This document shows positions 59,460 to 64,000 of a stretch of DNA of 64,000 nucleotides, in pieces. The first letter of the stretch is position 1. Every line of letters starts with the position of its first letter. This DNA comes from Xenopus tropicalis (taxonomy: Eukaryota > Chordata > Amphibia > Anura > Pipidae), in the NCBI RefSeq assembly GCF_000004195.4, contig NC_030683.2, positions 91,245,410 to 91,309,409 on the forward strand, read 5' to 3'. Under the pieces are notes generated by a model. It did no database searches, was not told the DNA's origin, and saw only the letters and a list, made by a program, of their open reading frames with translations. Made by a program: the position numbers and the translations under genes.

Positions 59460-61134
59460 TATGAGCTCAAAGAAAGTGCAAACATTTTAAGAGGGATAGG
59501 CCCTAAAAAGATTTAAAACAAAGTATGAATCGCAAAAAAATGAAGACACTGAATATTGCATGTTGGCAAAGAGTGGGTGCCATGGCTTTAGCAGTAATGG
59601 GAACTTAAGAGGCAAGGAATGGAGTAATAACTGATCCTCCAGCTTACCCTTAATGACGTTCCAGAATGCTTATTGTGATTGTCTGCTTATTCAAATAAGT
59701 GCATTTGTATCTAAAAATTTTAAGTATGTTTGCATGCCTTTCCCCACAAAAAGAGAAACTTATAAAATATGGAGTGGATTTTTGCTAGGTTTCACTGCTG
59801 CTGGATAATGACCCAGTGTGGCATTATAAAACAAATTAAATAAATTGGAGTATTGGACTCATTTAAGATAATATATGTCCCCATATAGAAAGGGTGGTTT
59901 AGGATGCATACAATCACTGTGAACATGGACATTCTTTCATGGATATTTTATAATGCAGCTTGTTTCATCCCACACTTGTGTCCTTTGCATGCAAGAGGTG
60001 CTTTAATTTAATGAGCTTGTCTGCCAGTAGATGCCAGTACAAAGGGAGAAGGGCCCCATACATGCAGGCACTAATAATAAATAATGCACTAAGGGGCCTT
60101 TTATTATGCTGTGAAAAATGAAATTTGCAAAAAAAAGGTGTAAAAAACTATGTAAAATCAATTTAGAAGTTAGCCGCTCAAATTTTACACCGTTATTTTA
60201 CATAATAAATCTGCCACAAAGTATGCTGAAAATAGCTCTTTACCTGTATCCCTATTGCTGCTCAAATAAGCAAATCTACAATATGAATGTAGCACAAATG
60301 TCATGTCCTGGTTCTGCACATTACTGCAAATTCCATTCATCTTCCTTTAACCTCTACCAAAACAGTAATAATTATTGCTTTCAGGGTCCCAGGACTGACA
60401 GGCCCATTATACCCTTTATGGCTGCTTGGTGAAAATCATAAGCCATGATTAGGGCCTCATTTAGGGCCCACACCCAGGTCTTTGGGAACATCAGAGGCGG
60501 AAAGCTCATACATGATGCATGCTGCATTCCCCCCCTTCCCTCCACCGCTCGCATGGACGTTTCCTCGGCTGCCTGGGAAGAACATTTTTGCAGAACACAA
60601 TATGAATATATGATATTTTGCAACCTAGTCATTTATCAGAATACAGAAAAAGGCTCCCTGCCTATTTTACATATTCTTCTCATTTAGCAGTGATATCATA
60701 ATCTAACAAGTGAGTACACGCTGTGATTCCCAGTCTGCCTTATCCTGTTATTATTTCTCTTCCAGGAAATACCATTCATCAAGTCATTTGCTGGGAGTAC
60801 AGTGCATACTAATGGAATAGCATGTCTGTGCTAAACTAGAGAATAACGAGGACACACGCCTGCAGTAGGTTTACCAGCATATCTCAAACTAAGACACACA
60901 GAAAAAATAGCCAAATAGCAATAAATTGCAGCATAGCCTTGCACAGTGTTCTTTAGTAAAAGGTGATGATTTGACCCTAATCTGCAGAGATACTAACTGG
61001 CTCCCTCACATCAGGGACATAATTATTCAGTCCTAGAATTTAAAAGGGCTAGTATTCTTTTAGATGTTCCTACAGAATTGTACTTACTATAGGGGGATGG
61101 CTGTGTGGTTTCAAGGTTTCTCTCTATGAGAGAG
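59460..61134. other. Mostly unique DNA with one small MITE
   Basis: About 60092-60215 has T- and A-rich inverted segments ('aaaaaaggtgtaaaaaac', 'ttttacaccgttattttac') of a short element. No gene is recognised. Confidence 0.45.
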
Positions 61135-61142
61135 TCCTAAGG

Positions 61143-61683
61143 CAGAGTTTCCCAACAGTTTTTACTTGTGAGCCACATTCAAATGTGAAAAGAGTTGGGG
61201 AGTAACTCAAGCATAGAAAACCTTCCTGGGGGTGCCTAATAAGGGCTGTTATTGGTAGCCCCTATGTCGATTGGCAGCCTACAGGAGGCTCTGTTTAAGC
61301 CAGGAATTCAAAAATAAGCACTTGCTTTGAGGCCACTGGGAGCAACATCCAGTGGGTTGGGGAGCAACATGTTGTATGCAGGCCTGGATTTGTGGAGAGG
61401 CCACAAAGGCCCGGGCCTAGGGCGGCAGAAATTTAGGGGTGGCATGCTGCCCCGCTGCAACAAAATTTTGGAATTTTGCTCCCATACAGAGCAATGGGGA
61501 CCTCTCCCCGCTGCTCCGTATGGGAGTTTAAATGTATGCTATGCGCATGCGCGCTCTTGCTCTCTTCCATGGGGGGGGGTGGGAGGTCGCGCATACGCAC
61601 TAGTTGAGGGGGGGGCGGCCTAGGGACGCTCGGAACACGAATCCGGCGCTGGTTGTATGTGAGCTACTAGTTGGGGATCACTG
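61143..61683 (-). mobile_element. hAT-type MITE carrying another hAT-type MITE
   Basis: Family of 33708-34004, inverse orientation. Flanks TCCTAAGG (61135-61142) and GCCTAAGG (61684-61691) match at 7 of 8. It is interrupted at 61379-61651; the two halves join at 'ggggagcaacatgttgtatg' and 'tgagctactagttgggg'. Confidence 0.9.
61379..61651. mobile_element. Inner hAT-type MITE, exact 8-bp target duplication
   Basis: GTTGTATG at 61371-61378 and again at 61652-61659. Termini CAGGCCTGGATTTGT and (inverse) CAGCGCCGGATTCGT. Contains GC-rich, G-run-bearing DNA unlike the flanks. A decayed relative is at 22495-22770. Confidence 0.93.
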
Positions 61684-61691
61684 GCCTAAGG

Positions 61692-64000
61692 AGTTGTATT
61701 AACTAGCATTTAAGCAGGTTGCTATGAAGTTGCTATGTAGAAGGGAAAAATGAGAAAAAGAAATAAATACACATTCGCACTTGCACTGTATAGGGACTCT
61801 AAAAAGATAGTTGGGCACATTTGAGCTTACTTTTAGAACATCCATCTAGCTGGTCTTCGTAAATCCATGCTACCATTGCTTGAAAGTTGTAGTAGAGTCT
61901 TAGCTACCTCTATTAATGCCTAACATCATGTGATATTTGTTTAACCACATTCATTTACCTAGGAGCCATCTTTAATATGATTATTCTCAACTGCAGTGTG
62001 ATGTCCCTGCTCTCACTCTCCCTATAATTAATGGCTGTGATATTAATAATTGAGAACCAATCACTTGTGATATATCATAATGCATTTTGGGTAACAGTGC
62101 TTGCCACATCATAAACCTGTTCTATGAAACTTGAGAATCAAGATGCAATTATAGCAATGACTGGGTGTGTTCCCTAGAACCTTTTGAGGACAGATATTTG
62201 CAGAGTTCTCAGTTTTGCTTTAACGTCACTTACAGGGATCCTCAAAATAATTGCAGCAGTCTGGCTAAAGAAGAGAACAAACCCAAGGGTGATTCATGGA
62301 CTCAAGATTATCCATCCCTAGGGTCAGAAATAAAGCAGTAGCAGGCCATGCCAAGGAAGGAAAGCTGTGCATCGTCCAAATATTACCCTGACAGCTGCAG
62401 ACTGTTGGGTATTTTGGAGTAATGTCAGTTGCACATCCCTTATGTACTAAAAATGGTTATACAATTTAACATGTCCTTTGTATTTTTATCTATGTTTTTC
62501 CTAAGGGGCCCATGTGATTCCCTACCCTGTACCCTGAACCTTGGGTAGGATTCATCTAAAAATCACACATCATTCATATCAGGTCCTCTATCCTTCTGAT
62601 CCCCCACAGTAAATGCTTGGTCTACTGTCTATGTTACTATGTCCCTAATACCAGCACCTTTTCCTCCCCCTCTTGGAAACCTTTCTAACTCTAGCTGCAA
62701 AACAATCAGACTTTACATAAGCGTGGTTCATTGAATTCAGTATCTCACATTTGTATGTTTTTTTATACTTGCAGAATTTCCTGGCCACAAAATATATCCA
62801 CACCTCATAGATATTATCTGGTCTTCAGATTCTATCAGACTGCCAGGCACTAGGTTGATTTGCATGCACAGCACTGATGTCAGTCACAATGTCTTTAATG
62901 ATTATAATGTCCGGAAGTGATTATCACAGTGCAGGGCAGAACAGAGAAGACAGTCAGTGGAACATTAATAGAAGAGAAAAGGATGCAGCAGACAGCATTG
63001 ATTTAGACTAATGCAACCAGCAATCTTCAGCAGTCTTCAGAGTGTTTTTCTGGGAAAATGCATTTTTTCAGATGACCTCTAACATCGAATGCTCAAATGA
63101 ACCATAATATGTCTAGAGCTGCTCCAGTAGACATAATAAATGGAATTGCTAAGAACTAGGTGGAAAGTTAGGAGATGCTGCCAAGTTATTAGAAGGCTTA
63201 AGTATTGTCCATTTCAGGAAGCAAAGAGGATATAAAGAGAAAACTAATTGCAAAAATAAAGGGCCAGGGTGGCATGCAACAGGCTTTGTTGTCCTGGGCT
63301 TCAGCTCACTCCACATGCACATCAGATCCATACAGTGAGGGTTTTTCTTTCTTTCCTTAAAAAGACAAATTTTCCAATGTGAATAACCAACTCACCAATT
63401 CAGCCAGTGTTTCTGCCACAGCTGTAGGTGGAAAGAGGGTGTACAAAAGAGGCAGTGACAGTGAAACCTTAACATGCTTTATATTAATTTACTGTATACA
63501 GTATATCTGGCTATCTGTAGAAATAGGAAATTGTTGCCGTGTCACATATCATTCATTTGACCCCTGTTTCATTGTATTGTAATTAGCTTGGGACATACAA
63601 AACCTGTATGGCTACCTCCACAGCTACTGAGTTGCTCATTTATATAAATTATATAAATGGCTTTATTACTTCTGCACAATTATACAGTTCTGCCATATGC
63701 AGGGTAATAGTACAGAGATCCTTGTAAAGCAATAATTAAAGTGCGCTCAGAGGCCCTTTTACAGCTCCTTGCACTCTGTCCTTGCACCTTATAAATGTGG
63801 GGCAGGCCGGATAAGTGGTGCAATGCACTAAATCCTTTTCCTTTAAGAAGCAGATCGAAATGCCACATGCCTCAGTGTAGCAGAAGCTGTGAATGCCAAG
63901 AAAACCTTGTGGAATAAGGGGAGGAAAGCCCAGCACCCAGGGCTCAGAGGTCCTTTGATAAATGAGCCGTACTGAGACATGTCAACCCTGTTCTTATTAC
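61692..64000. other. No recognised feature
   Basis: Unique-looking DNA to the window edge. The short open frames have no recognisable family. About 62830-62960 is a candidate conserved non-coding stretch (see findings). Confidence 0.45.

Noticed and set aside
12700..64000. Search for exons of SKI's usual vertebrate neighbours (PRKCZ, FAAP20, MORN1, RER1)
   Set aside because: No kinase motifs or other recognisable neighbour protein in any frame; small exons could be missed by eye.
1..64000. tRNA, rRNA, CRISPR arrays, bacterial operon signals
   Set aside because: None seen; the window is clearly vertebrate nuclear DNA, and the only tRNA-like content is in SINE copies.

Overview
The window is vertebrate nuclear DNA and almost certainly from a frog of the genus Xenopus. 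It is AT-rich and nearly gene-free. It is packed with short non-autonomous DNA transposons, CR1/L2/L1-type LINE pieces and tRNA-SINE-like copies of kinds I recognise from Xenopus. I cannot tell X. laevis from X. tropicalis by reading alone.

One real host gene is visible: coding exon 1 of SKI (the c-Ski proto-oncogene, a TGF-beta/SMAD co-repressor), on the minus strand at 11036-11965. It starts at ATG 11965 and ends at a consensus splice donor. Positions 1-11035 are therefore the start of SKI intron 1. GC-rich, TATA-less DNA upstream of the exon (about 11966-12700) is the likely 5'UTR and promoter. I could not recognise any exon of a neighbouring gene in 12.7-64 kb, which I read as upstream intergenic DNA.

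Layout: 1-5.7 kb is intron 1 with a large compound inverted repeat, a microsatellite, a hairpin and poly(G) tracts. 5.75-11.0 kb is intron 1 with almost no recognisable transposons. 11.0-12.7 kb holds the SKI exon and its CpG-rich promoter. 12.9-15.2 kb holds LINE pieces, including a CR1-type reverse-transcriptase relic broken by two stops and one frameshift. 16-34 kb has scattered terminal-inverted-repeat elements and a SINE. 34-42.8 kb is a nested transposon cluster: an L2 relic split by a TTAA-flanked element, hAT-type copies, and a CR1 tail containing a foldback. 43.2-44.4 kb is a young 5'-truncated L1/Tx1-type LINE with a perfect 17-bp target duplication and an undisturbed 354-codon ORF tail. 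45.5-51.7 kb has further DNA elements and a SINE. 54.2-56.4 kb has a hAT element inside a CR1 tail, then a retroposon-like insertion that opens with a near-perfect 2 x 195-bp palindrome. 58.3-61.7 kb has more repeats, including one hAT element inside another.

The most unusual structures are the 391-bp palindrome at 55722-56112, the LINE ORF whose ATG is supplied by its own target duplication (43187), and the several nested insertions that give a relative order of transposon activity. I found no evidence of a new multi-gene system. Family names for repeats are from memory of Xenopus repeats and were not searched.
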